From PHBD01 sp964578535 (GTDB taxonomy: Bacteria > Desulfobacterota > Syntrophia > Syntrophales > PHBD01), in contig CAZODI010000012.1 in assembly GCA_964578535.1 (NCBI GenBank), positions 26,114 to 90,113 on the forward strand: a DNA stretch of 64,000 bases. The letters run 5' to 3'. The notes beneath the pieces are model-generated. The model did no database searches. It had not been told where the DNA came from and worked only from the letters and a program-made list of their open reading frames with translations. Shown piece after piece: positions 1 through 7,378 of the stretch. The translations under genes were made by a program, and so were the position numbers. Each line of letters opens with the position of its first letter. Within the stretch, counting starts at the first letter, position 1.

Positions 1-249
1 CAGAAGGGGCTGCCGGCGGACCCGAAAAGCCTTGTCGAAAATGCCGAGGCGAAGGCCTTTATCGCCGCGGAAATCACCAACTCCCTGAAGGGAAAATACG
101 GAGGGTACGAGATCCCGAAAAGGTACCTCCTGCTGGAGGAAAACTTCACCCTGGAGAACGGGATGCTCACCCAGACGATGAAGCTCAAGCGACGGGTGGT
201 CCTCAAGAAGTACATGGACGCCATCGAGGCGCTCTACCGGGAAGGCTGA
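1..249 (+). CDS. Long-chain acyl-CoA synthetase (AMP-forming), C-terminal fragment
   Basis: The open frame enters from the left edge and gives 82 residues before TGA. The segment ending in LTQTMKLKRRVVLKKY is the typical C-terminal 'LTPTLKLKR' region of AMP-forming long-chain fatty acid CoA ligases, where the C-terminal domain carries the catalytic lysine near the end. These enzymes activate fatty acids to acyl-CoA at the inner membrane. Only the last part of the small C-terminal domain is present, so substrate preference cannot be judged. It is followed by a short gap and the small Cys-rich gene on the same strand. The family assignment is fairly secure from this motif; alternatives within the ANL superfamily are possible. 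Confidence 0.75.
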   Translation, partial: QKGLPADPKSLVENAEAKAFIAAEITNSLKGKYGGYEIPKRYLLLEENFTLENGMLTQTMKLKRRVVLKKYMDAIEALYREG

Positions 250-317
250 TCATCCGGGATCGCCCGCGGCCGGATTTCTCCCGCCGCGGGCGAAAGCCCT
301 CCCGGGGTACAAGGCAC

Positions 318-515
318 ATGAGCATGCCCGAATCGGAAGAAAAGGAAACCGCGCCCGAATCCGCCGAATCCTCCACAACCCCGGATCCGGAAGAGGACTT
401 CTGGAACTGCAAGGGCCGGTGCGGCTACACCCGCTGGTGTGCCGCCTGCATGGCGGAGCGGAAGAAGGCCGAGCTCGAGGAGGAGCGGCGGCGTTACGAG
501 AGCGGCGACGATTAA
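318..515 (+). CDS. Small Cys-rich hypothetical protein (65 aa)
   Basis: A 65-residue protein. The first 28 residues are acidic and low in complexity (Glu, Ser, Pro). They are followed by a compact cysteine cluster, NCKGRCGYTRWCAAC, with spacing C-x3-C-x5-C-x2-C, then a highly charged helix rich in Glu, Arg and Lys. The four cysteines could bind zinc or a metal cluster, but this is inference. It lies 68 bp after the acyl-CoA synthetase on the same strand and may be cotranscribed. I do not recognise a named family. Being small, it could be spurious, but the cysteine spacing and amphipathic tail look like a real protein. Confidence 0.55.
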   Translation: MSMPESEEKETAPESAESSTTPDPEEDFWNCKGRCGYTRWCAACMAERKKAELEEERRRYESGDD

Positions 516-540
516 GACAGAAAATAGGTCACATAAAACT

Positions 541-593
541 GGGGACACTTCCCAAATTTTTCCACGCGGCGGGAAAATATGGGAAGTGTCCCC
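541..593. repeat. REP-like inverted repeat between convergent genes
   Basis: Arms at 541-563 and 571-593 are almost perfect inverted repeats (GGGGACACTTCCCA against TGGGAAGTGTCCCC, continued by an AT-rich inner stem), separated by 7 bp. The ACTGGGGACACTTCCC type of sequence resembles the palindromes associated with IS200-like REP transposases in Deltaproteobacteria; that link is from memory of the family and no transposase is in the window. It lies between the small Cys-rich gene and the end of the minus-strand Nudix gene and could also stop transcription from both sides. Confidence 0.7.
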
Positions 594-596
594 ATA

Positions 597-1604
597 TTAA
601 TGTTCTCGAGACTCGTAGCCCTGGGTTGCGTGAAACACGGCGCGGTCGAAGAAGATGACGATGCGCCGGTCCAGCTCCAGGGCCATGTAGATATCCAGCG
701 TCTTCTGCCACATCCCCCGCGACAGGGCGAATTCCCAGAGGTGCTTCTTCACGAGGCTCAGCGAGCTCAGGACGTGGCTGAGCGGCACGCCCTCCCTCCT
801 GCTCTGCCGTCCCAGGGCCGAGAAGAAATCCTTCACCTCCGCGTCCTCGCGGACGCCTCCCAGCCAGGCGCTGAAGCGGGACAGGATGTCGAGGACGCCC
901 CCGAAAAGCCGCTCCCGGCCGAACAGGTGGTACCCGGCGGTGGTCCGGCTCGTCAGGGCCTCTTTCATCCACATGCGGGCGATCGATTCGGCGTTCTCCT
1001 CGATGACCTCGACAAGCCGGTCGGACAGCAGGTTCCGTCGTCCCTCCGCCGGCTCCTCCCCGACGGACTGGCGGAAGGAATCGACGATGGCCCAGTAGTC
1101 CGACTTGCTCCGGACAAAGGCCCCGATGGCCTTGCGGTTCGAAGGGAAGGCGATTCGCGGCAGATCGTCCGGAGGATAGTACCGGACCGCCGTCGTATCG
1201 CTCCCGGGCCGCAGGATACCGCCCGTCTGCTCCACCTCGAACGTCAGGAACAGAAGATCCCCGTAAAAGCGGCTCCTGTATGAATCCACATCCACCAGAC
1301 CCGCGATTTTCCCTTTGATCCCCGCTTCTTCCTCCAACTCCCGGAGGACCGCCTCCTCGATGCTCTCCCCCGATTCGGCGAATCCCGTGGGAAGACACCA
1401 CAATCCCCTGTAGGGGCGTTTCCCCCTCCGGACAAAGAGGAGCCAGCGGTCCATTGTCACGATGGCCGAGACGACGGGCAGCGGGTTCTCATAGAAAAAA
1501 CGGCCGCAGGGACGGCAGTAATCCCGGTCGGTTCCCTCATCGTCCCTCTCGCGGACGATTCCCCCCCCGCAGACATGGCAGTAATGCCTTCGCGGCGTGC
1601 TCAT
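597..1604 (-). CDS. Nudix hydrolase fused to an RsbRD-type N-terminal domain
   Basis: The protein has 335 residues. The N-terminus is a zinc ribbon (CHVCGG and CRPCGRFF), as in NADH pyrophosphatase-type Nudix proteins. It is followed by a complete Nudix box, GFAESGESIEEAVLRELEEE plus AG, matching Gx5Ex7REUxEExGU, for divalent-metal-dependent cleavage of a nucleoside diphosphate linked to X. From about residue 185 the protein continues into an all-helical domain (LLSDRLVEVIEENAESIARM, later SLVKKHLWEFALSRG) that resembles the RsbRD N-terminal/PucR-like sensor fold of regulatory proteins. The start at 1604 overlaps the stop of the methyltransferase by four bases (ATGA), so translation is probably coupled. 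The substrate is unknown. The fusion is unusual; the C-terminal domain call is by eye. Confidence 0.75.
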   Translation of the reverse strand: MSTPRRHYCHVCGGGIVRERDDEGTDRDYCRPCGRFFYENPLPVVSAIVTMDRWLLFVRRGKRPYRGLWCLPTGFAESGESIEEAVLRELEEEAGIKGKIAGLVDVDSYRSRFYGDLLFLTFEVEQTGGILRPGSDTTAVRYYPPDDLPRIAFPSNRKAIGAFVRSKSDYWAIVDSFRQSVGEEPAEGRRNLLSDRLVEVIEENAESIARMWMKEALTSRTTAGYHLFGRERLFGGVLDILSRFSAWLGGVREDAEVKDFFSALGRQSRREGVPLSHVLSSLSLVKKHLWEFALSRGMWQKTLDIYMALELDRRIVIFFDRAVFHATQGYESREH

Positions 1605-2458
1605 GTTCCGTCCTTTCGGGACCGCGGCTGCCGGCAGCGGAAGATTCGGTCGTTCTTGGACAGATGGATGCTTCCGGTACTCCGGATCCAGCGCTGGAGC
1701 TCCTCCTCCAGAAGCTTTGTAACCTCCGGGACGGTGCGGGTGGTTCCGGTCAGAAGAAACGGGCTCTTGAAGTGGATGTACTGCAGGATCTGGGGAATGT
1801 CGGACGGCGGGAAAACCAAGGTGTTCCGGTAGTCCTGCGTCTCGACTTCCCCGAACCAGGGCGCCAGGAGATCCCGGCCGTTTTCCGCGGAAAACCGCGC
1901 CACAATGCTCTCCACGGGAAGGCGTCCCCCCGGGAGGTCGCCCTGCCGCGTCAGCGTTCTCCGGATCAGGTCTGCCAGCTCCCCCATGTTGTTCCGGTCG
2001 TGGGTGATGACAACAAACAGGCCGCCCGGCCGCAGAATCCGGGCGATCCCGGGAATGACCTCGGGAAAGAAATACAGGGCGAAGGAGCACAGGACCAGGT
2101 CGAAGCACGCCTCCGGGAAGCTCCGGATCACCGGGACTCCCTCCGGGAGGAAGCGTCCCCGGAGGCCCGCCCGGCGGCAGGCCTCCAGGAACGGCTCTTC
2201 GTAAGCCGCCACGATGTCCACCCCCGTAACGGAGGCGTCCGGCGCGACCCGCCCCTGCAGGGTCTCGGTGAAGGGGCCGAAGGCGCAACCCAGCTCCAGG
2301 ATGTCGCGGCAATCCGAAAGATCGAGTCCCTCCAGCGCATAACGGCGGACATCCCGGCCGTTTGTCGAGTGGCTGCGGATGATCCCGGCAATGGCGCGAT
2401 GGCCCGCCACATCCCTGAAAACACTCTGGACCGCTTCCGGATCCGGCCGCTCGTTCAC
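1601..2458 (-). CDS. Class I SAM-dependent methyltransferase
   Basis: A protein of 285 residues with the Rossmann methyltransferase motif I ILELGCAFG at about residues 53-61, the acidic end of strand 2 in GVDIV, and a motif IV region CSFALYFF, followed by ILRPGGLFVVITHD. These are typical of UbiE/BioC-like methyltransferases that bind S-adenosylmethionine. The substrate is not evident; the C-terminal third does not match a specific family I know. It overlaps the phosphoesterase upstream by four bases (2455-2458) and the Nudix gene downstream by four bases, so it is the middle gene of a translationally coupled set within the Mla operon. Confidence 0.8.
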   Translation of the reverse strand: MNERPDPEAVQSVFRDVAGHRAIAGIIRSHSTNGRDVRRYALEGLDLSDCRDILELGCAFGPFTETLQGRVAPDASVTGVDIVAAYEEPFLEACRRAGLRGRFLPEGVPVIRSFPEACFDLVLCSFALYFFPEVIPGIARILRPGGLFVVITHDRNNMGELADLIRRTLTRQGDLPGGRLPVESIVARFSAENGRDLLAPWFGEVETQDYRNTLVFPPSDIPQILQYIHFKSPFLLTGTTRTVPEVTKLLEEELQRWIRSTGSIHLSKNDRIFRCRQPRSRKDGT

Positions 2459-3603
2459 TTCGATTCCTCCCGCCCGGGCCCGGGCACGAGATCGATCACG
2501 GTAATTTCAGGAGGCGCCAGAAACCGCATGGGCGGACCCCAGGTCCCGGTCCCCCGGCTGACATGGAGAAGCCCCCCGCCGGGCAGCCGGTAATCCCCCG
2601 CATGATGGGAAAATGCCATCCTCGTGAAAAAACTGAAAGGGAAAATCTGTCCCTTGTGCGTATGCCCCGAAAGCTGCAGGTCGAATCGGCCGGCGGCGGC
2701 GGAGCGGTTTTCCGGCCGGTGCCGGAGCAGAACGGTGAAAAGCCCGGGATCGAGGCGGTCGAGAAGCGCCCGCTCGTCCACCACCGGGGCCAGTCCGGCC
2801 TGGATTCCCGTCGCGTCGTCCACACCGGCCAGAGTCAGGATCCCGCCCACGGTCCGCCCCTCTCCCCGGAGAACCGTGAACCCGGCCCCTTCGGTGAACG
2901 CCAGGGCCTGATCGAGGCCGGCGTAGAACTCATGGTTCCCCGTCACCGCAAACTTGCCGAGAGGCGGCCGGATCGCCCGGAGCCGCTCCATGGAATCCCG
3001 AAGGCTGTCGATCTGGCCGTCCACCAGGTCCCCCGTGGACACCACCAGGTCCGGACGGGCTGCCTCGACGGCCGCGGCGATGCGGTCGATGCGGTTCCCG
3101 GCGATGATGAACCCGACGTGGACGTCCGAGATCTGGACGATCCGCACCGGCCGGGAAACCTTGGCGCTCGGAATTACGATCCGCTCCGCATGGAGGCGGG
3201 TCGCCTCCCAGACGCTGTAGACGGAGAGCAGCACGGCCCCCGCCAGGGCCAACAGCGCGGCGGGGCGGGCACCGACCATCCAGGCCGTCCGATCCGCGCC
3301 CGTGACGACCGCTCCGAGCCGCACCACCCAGTTCCAGGCATCCAGGCCCAGAAACAGGCAGAACGCGAAGAACAGCGCCCCCATCCACAGGTAGCCGGTC
3401 CAGGATGCCAGGCAGGCCGCACGCTCCTGGCCGATCCGCTCGAGGAAGTGAACCGCCACCGGAAGGAGAACCATCATGGCCAGGAAAACGCCGAGCACTC
3501 CCTGTCCCGGTGCCGGCAGCGAAAACGCCCGCGCCAGTTTCAGGAATATGTAGACATGGACTCCCCCGTACACGAGGAAGTAGAGGACAAGAAACAGTAT
3601 CAT
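2455..3603 (-). CDS. Membrane-anchored metallophosphoesterase (YkuE-like)
   Basis: The protein has 382 residues. The first 130 or so hold about four hydrophobic segments (starting MILFLVLYFLVYGGVHVYIF), and the rest is a calcineurin-like phosphoesterase domain. The metal-binding motifs are all present in order: DVHVG, GDLVDG, GNHEF and SGHTHKGQ. The family hydrolyses phosphoesters with a two-metal centre; membrane-linked relatives act on UDP-diacylglucosamine or other lipids, but the substrate here is not shown. Its start overlaps the end of the lipoprotein gene by four bases. The position after lipid-transport genes makes a lipid-related substrate reasonable, as inference. Confidence 0.85.
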   Translation of the reverse strand: MILFLVLYFLVYGGVHVYIFLKLARAFSLPAPGQGVLGVFLAMMVLLPVAVHFLERIGQERAACLASWTGYLWMGALFFAFCLFLGLDAWNWVVRLGAVVTGADRTAWMVGARPAALLALAGAVLLSVYSVWEATRLHAERIVIPSAKVSRPVRIVQISDVHVGFIIAGNRIDRIAAAVEAARPDLVVSTGDLVDGQIDSLRDSMERLRAIRPPLGKFAVTGNHEFYAGLDQALAFTEGAGFTVLRGEGRTVGGILTLAGVDDATGIQAGLAPVVDERALLDRLDPGLFTVLLRHRPENRSAAAGRFDLQLSGHTHKGQIFPFSFFTRMAFSHHAGDYRLPGGGLLHVSRGTGTWGPPMRFLAPPEITVIDLVPGPGREESK

Positions 3604-4313
3604 TTGCCGGAGGGCATTTTATCCTTGGGCATCCCGGCTCCCGAATTCCGCCGGACCGCCGCGCTGGCGTCCTCGATGATCTGACGGGACAGGAGGGCCA
3701 TGGCGCGGCTCATTGAGGCGGCGAGGCCGCCGGCGCTCCTGCCTTCCACGGGAAGGGACGACTCGTATTTCTTCTGATACACGACCCGGTTCTGGACGTC
3801 GCTCTTGCTCATGTCCATCAGCGTCATCCGGAGCACGAGGAGCGAGCGGCGGCCGTCGGTACCGCCGGTCTCGGAGAATTCCTCCACGGCGCCCTTGAGT
3901 ACAAACCTCGCATCCACGGGATCCCGCCACGTGAACACAGCCTTGAAGAGCCCCGCGCTGCGCAGGTCCCGGGCCAGGAAATCCGTGGCCAGGTCGGCCG
4001 GATTGACCCTCCAGCGATGGTAGGGATCCGCATAGTAGACGTAGGGCTCCAGCCGGGAAATCATCAGGGGACCCCGGAGGGCCTCCGTGGCGGAAAAACG
4101 GTCCAGCTTGAGGACTTCGTCCAGGGGCGCCGTCCCCTCGAAGGCGGGCGGATCGTATTCAAGGGAATAATGATCCACCAGGAGCGCCGGCTTTGCACCG
4201 GCACAGCCCCAAAGCGATCCCGCCACGAGAAGGACGACCGCCAGAACCCGCAATCCCGCTTTCATTCTCCCGGTCGAGCCGATGCGGGACCCTCTCTTCA
4301 TCCTGTTCGTCAT
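3600..4313 (-). CDS. ABC-type transport auxiliary lipoprotein (Mla/MCE partner)
   Basis: A protein of 237 residues with a long basic N-region, a hydrophobic stretch and a lipobox SLWGC, so it should be lipidated and held at a membrane facing the periplasm. The mature part resembles the ABC-transport auxiliary family (PqiC-like), with YSLEY near the start and residues predicted to form the alpha/beta fold. The start at 4313 is supported by GGGAGGAATCGGAAT before ATG; a shorter start at the later Met (MKAGLRV) would also keep the signal. It follows the MlaD-like gene by 15 bp. In such operons the lipoprotein works with the MCE protein in moving phospholipid between membranes. Confidence 0.75.
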   Translation of the reverse strand: MTNRMKRGSRIGSTGRMKAGLRVLAVVLLVAGSLWGCAGAKPALLVDHYSLEYDPPAFEGTAPLDEVLKLDRFSATEALRGPLMISRLEPYVYYADPYHRWRVNPADLATDFLARDLRSAGLFKAVFTWRDPVDARFVLKGAVEEFSETGGTDGRRSLLVLRMTLMDMSKSDVQNRVVYQKKYESSLPVEGRSAGGLAASMSRAMALLSRQIIEDASAAVRRNSGAGMPKDKMPSGK

Positions 4314-4328
4314 ATTCCGATTCCTCCC

Positions 4329-5282
4329 TCAGCGGAAACGTCGGGGCGGCGGAGGCTCCCCGAAGATCAGGTCCGAAGGATTGGCCTCCAGCCTCTGGAG
4401 CAGCGCGTCGAGATTTTCCGAGGCCCGGCGGATGTTCTCCCCGGCCAGTTCCATATCCGTCGTGATCTGCCGCGTCTTGTGGTCGAGATCCGTCACCATG
4501 CCCTCGGTCCGCCGGGCCGTTTCGGCGAGATTCATCGCCTTGATCTCTTTCCGCACGTCGTCGATCAGTCCGCGGGCATCCACAATGCCGTCCTTGGTCT
4601 CCTGAAACAGGGTCTTCGCGTCATCCAGGGTCCCCTCCAGGTGCCCCTCGGAGACGAGTTGGTCCACCTTGTCCAGCGTGTGATTGAGATGCGCCGTGGT
4701 GGATTCCAGGTTCTCGAGAATGCGGTGGGTCTGCCTGCCGCCGAAGAACTCGCTGATGGACTTTTCCACCCGCTTCAACTCGTTCGAGATCCCCGCCAGG
4801 TCGACTTCCTTGATTTTGGCGATGGTCATCTCCAGGCCCGACAGGATCAGCTTCTGCGCCGAGGCCTGGGAGGGGATGATGGGATGGGGCGGGGTGAAGT
4901 TGACTCGCGGCGTATCGACCCGCTCGCCCGTGGGAACCCGGTCCAGGTCCACGAAAACGATGCCCGTGAGGCCGGCGGACTTCAACTGGGCCACGGAGTC
5001 CTTTGCCTCCGAGGGCTTCAGGTCCACCTTCATGACCACCTCGATGAGGCGCCGGTCCTGGGCCACCTGGATGCTGTCGATGCGGCCGACGTCGACGCCC
5101 CGGTATTTCACCATGGAGTCCGGGGATAGACCCTGCACCGATTCATCGAAATACGTCACGTACATATCGCCTTTCTGGAGGATCTTGGACGCCCCGATCC
5201 AGATGACCGTGGCGACGCCGATGGAAACCCCCAGGGTGATGAACAGACCGATCAGGAACTTGGGAGTCTTGATTCTGGCCAT
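4329..5282 (-). CDS. mlaD: MCE-domain substrate-binding protein (MlaD family)
   Basis: The protein has 317 residues, with one N-terminal membrane anchor (FLIGLFITLGVSIGVATVIW) and then a single MCE domain (YVTYFDESVQGLSPDSMVKY, VDVGRIDSIQV). After that comes a long helical region of about 170 residues that probably forms the hexameric coiled-coil barrel or tunnel. The tail is proline- and arginine-rich. MlaD-like proteins sit in the inner membrane, bind lipids and couple the MlaFE ABC transporter to outer-membrane partners. The gene lies 15 bp after the ATPase gene and a good GGGAGG precedes the start. The helical extension is longer than in E. coli MlaD (183 aa), which is common outside the Gammaproteobacteria. 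Confidence 0.88.
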   Translation of the reverse strand: MARIKTPKFLIGLFITLGVSIGVATVIWIGASKILQKGDMYVTYFDESVQGLSPDSMVKYRGVDVGRIDSIQVAQDRRLIEVVMKVDLKPSEAKDSVAQLKSAGLTGIVFVDLDRVPTGERVDTPRVNFTPPHPIIPSQASAQKLILSGLEMTIAKIKEVDLAGISNELKRVEKSISEFFGGRQTHRILENLESTTAHLNHTLDKVDQLVSEGHLEGTLDDAKTLFQETKDGIVDARGLIDDVRKEIKAMNLAETARRTEGMVTDLDHKTRQITTDMELAGENIRRASENLDALLQRLEANPSDLIFGEPPPPRRFR

Positions 5283-5297
5283 GGACGGAATGCCTCC

Positions 5298-6086
5298 CTA
5301 TGCGGAAGAACCGCTCGTGCGATTGAAGAAATGGTACACCCGCGGATCGGACGTATCCTTCTGCAGGTCCCGGGGCCGCCCCTGGGCGATGATGCCGCGG
5401 GCGGACTTGTCGAGCATGACGGCCCGGGACGCGATGGTGAAGATCGACTCCAGCTCGTGGGTGACGACCACCATCGTCGTTCCCATGCCCTCGTTGATGC
5501 TCCTGACCATCATGTCCAGCTCCACCGACGTGACGGGATCCAGGCCGGCGGACATCTCGTCGAAGAACAGGATCGTCGGGTCCAGGGCCATGGCCCGGGC
5601 CAGGCCCGCGCGCTTCTTCATGCCCCCCGAGAGCTCCGCCGGCAGGTAATCCTCGTAGCCCGACAGGTTCACCATGGAGAGCTTCATCCGCACGACCTCG
5701 TCGATGATCGCCGGCGGGAGGTCCGTGTGCCCCTGGAGCGGGAGGGCCACGTTCTCGGCCAGGGTCATGGAGCCGATGAGGGCGCTCGACTGGAACAGGA
5801 CGCCGATCTGCCGCTTGAACTCCTGGAGGGCGGCATCGTCGGCCGTGGCGATGTCCACGCCGTTGACCCGGACCCGTCCCGACGTCGGCCGATAAAGCCC
5901 GATGAGGTATTTCAGCAGGGTCGACTTCCCGCAGCCGCTTCCCCCGACGATGGCGATGATCTCCCCGGGCTGCACCTGCAAGCTGACGTTTTCCAGGACG
6001 ACATGGTCTCCGTAGGCGGCCGTCAGGTTCTCGACTTCGATGACGGGCCCGGTCCCGTTTGCCGGTACCGCGGATGGATCGTTCAT
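5298..6086 (-). CDS. mlaF: Phospholipid ABC transporter ATP-binding protein (MlaF)
   Basis: The ABC ATPase has 262 residues. Walker A is GGSGCGKST, the signature is LSGGMKKRAGLARA, and Walker B with the catalytic Glu is ILFFDEMSAGLDP. The KKRAGLARA form of the signature is characteristic of MlaF and related MCE transporters. The protein should bind MlaE at the cytoplasmic face and drive lipid transport. The start at 6086 is chosen because GGGAAAGG lies five bases before it; an upstream ATG at 6104 (MPGKVDMND) has GGGGG directly against it, which is poor spacing. The gene begins close behind the stop of the permease gene. Confidence 0.92.
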   Translation of the reverse strand: MNDPSAVPANGTGPVIEVENLTAAYGDHVVLENVSLQVQPGEIIAIVGGSGCGKSTLLKYLIGLYRPTSGRVRVNGVDIATADDAALQEFKRQIGVLFQSSALIGSMTLAENVALPLQGHTDLPPAIIDEVVRMKLSMVNLSGYEDYLPAELSGGMKKRAGLARAMALDPTILFFDEMSAGLDPVTSVELDMMVRSINEGMGTTMVVVTHELESIFTIASRAVMLDKSARGIIAQGRPRDLQKDTSDPRVYHFFNRTSGSSA

Positions 6087-6108
6087 GTCAACCTTTCCCG
6101 GCATCCCC

Positions 6109-7266
6109 CTACGGCCGGATGTAGTGCAGCATGATGGCGAAGGCCGAGTCCGCCACGATGATCAGGAAGATGGCCGACACCACGGCGGAGGTCGCCGCCG
6201 CCCCGACCGCCTCCGCCCCTCCCCGGACCTGGAAGCCCCGATAGCAGACGATGCCCGAGATCAGGAGGGAGAAGCACATGGCCTTGAACATGCTGGCGTT
6301 TATGTCGAAGATCCGGATGCTCTTGATGGTCTGGGTCATGTAGGCATGGACCGTGATGTCGAGCCCCGTCACACCGACGATCAGGCCGCCCAGAACTCCC
6401 AGCAGGTCCGCGTACAGGGTCAGGACGGGCACGACCACGAGGGCGGCGATCACTTTCGGGATCACCAGGAACTTGACGGGATCGAACCCCATGGTCGTCA
6501 GGGCGTCCACTTCCTCGTTGACCATCATGGTGCCGATCTCCGCAGCAAAGGCAGATCCGGAGCGGCCGGCCACGAGAATGGCCGTCATGATCGGCCCCAG
6601 CTCGCGCACGATGGAGATCGACACAAGGGAGGCCACGTAAATGTTGGCACCGAACTGGCGAAGCTGAAGGGAGGCCATGAAGGCCATGATCAGGCCCAGG
6701 AGCAGGCTGATGAGCCCGACCACGGGCAGGCCCTCCACGCCCGCCCGTCTCATGTAGAACAGGACGGCGTTCCAGCGCACCGAGCGGGGATGGAAAAGGG
6801 AGTGGAGCAGGGCCAGGACGACCTCCCCGACAAACGTCATGAGGTCCGCGAAGGCATCGAGCAGGGACTCCGCCGTCTCCGCAACCTTCGGGAAGAAGCC
6901 CTCCGGCTTCACCGCGGCCGCCTTCGTCACGGCAGGGGCGGACCTGCTTTCCACGAGCGACAGAATCCGCCGGGCATCCTCCCCGAGGCCTGCCAGATCC
7001 AGAGGAATGGACCGGGCCGCGGCCAGCGTCCGGAGACGTCCGATGAAAAGGGCCCCGGCGCTGTCCATGTAATCGACCCGGGAGAGATCCACCCGGACGG
7101 CCGACGGCTGGCGGCTCTCGAACAATGCACCGGCTTCCGCGAGCAGCCGCTCCAGGTTCTCCAGGGCGAGCCGGCCCGACAGGGAAAGAGTGCAGGCCTC
7201 CCCGGGTGTTCCCTCCGCGGTGAGGGTGAAACTCTGAGGCTTGTCCGGAACCCCTTTCTTGAACAT
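6109..7266 (-). CDS. mlaE: STAS-MlaE fusion, phospholipid ABC transporter permease
   Basis: A protein of about 385 residues. The N-terminal 100 residues form a STAS domain (LSLSGRLALENLERLL, then VDLSRVDYMDSAGALFIGRL). The MlaE permease domain follows, with RWNAVLFYMRRAGVEGLPVV at its start and the conserved IVRELGPIMTAILVAGRSGS region and several membrane segments. In E. coli the STAS protein MlaB is separate and stabilises MlaF; here it is part of the permease. The start at 7266 (MFKKGVPDK) fits the STAS domain start and has GGAGGG upstream, though 12 bases away; an ATG at 7338 is possible and would add 24 residues. First gene of the seven-gene leftward operon. Confidence 0.88.
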   Translation of the reverse strand: MFKKGVPDKPQSFTLTAEGTPGEACTLSLSGRLALENLERLLAEAGALFESRQPSAVRVDLSRVDYMDSAGALFIGRLRTLAAARSIPLDLAGLGEDARRILSLVESRSAPAVTKAAAVKPEGFFPKVAETAESLLDAFADLMTFVGEVVLALLHSLFHPRSVRWNAVLFYMRRAGVEGLPVVGLISLLLGLIMAFMASLQLRQFGANIYVASLVSISIVRELGPIMTAILVAGRSGSAFAAEIGTMMVNEEVDALTTMGFDPVKFLVIPKVIAALVVVPVLTLYADLLGVLGGLIVGVTGLDITVHAYMTQTIKSIRIFDINASMFKAMCFSLLISGIVCYRGFQVRGGAEAVGAAATSAVVSAIFLIIVADSAFAIMLHYIRP

Positions 7267-7378
7267 GCGGCCGGAATCCCTCCATTCGGAAACCGGTGAA
7301 ACACGACGCAAAACGGCCCCGGGACGGAGGGGCGCCATGCGAGGAGGACGGCGCCGCTCCGTCCGGAACCGTCACCGG

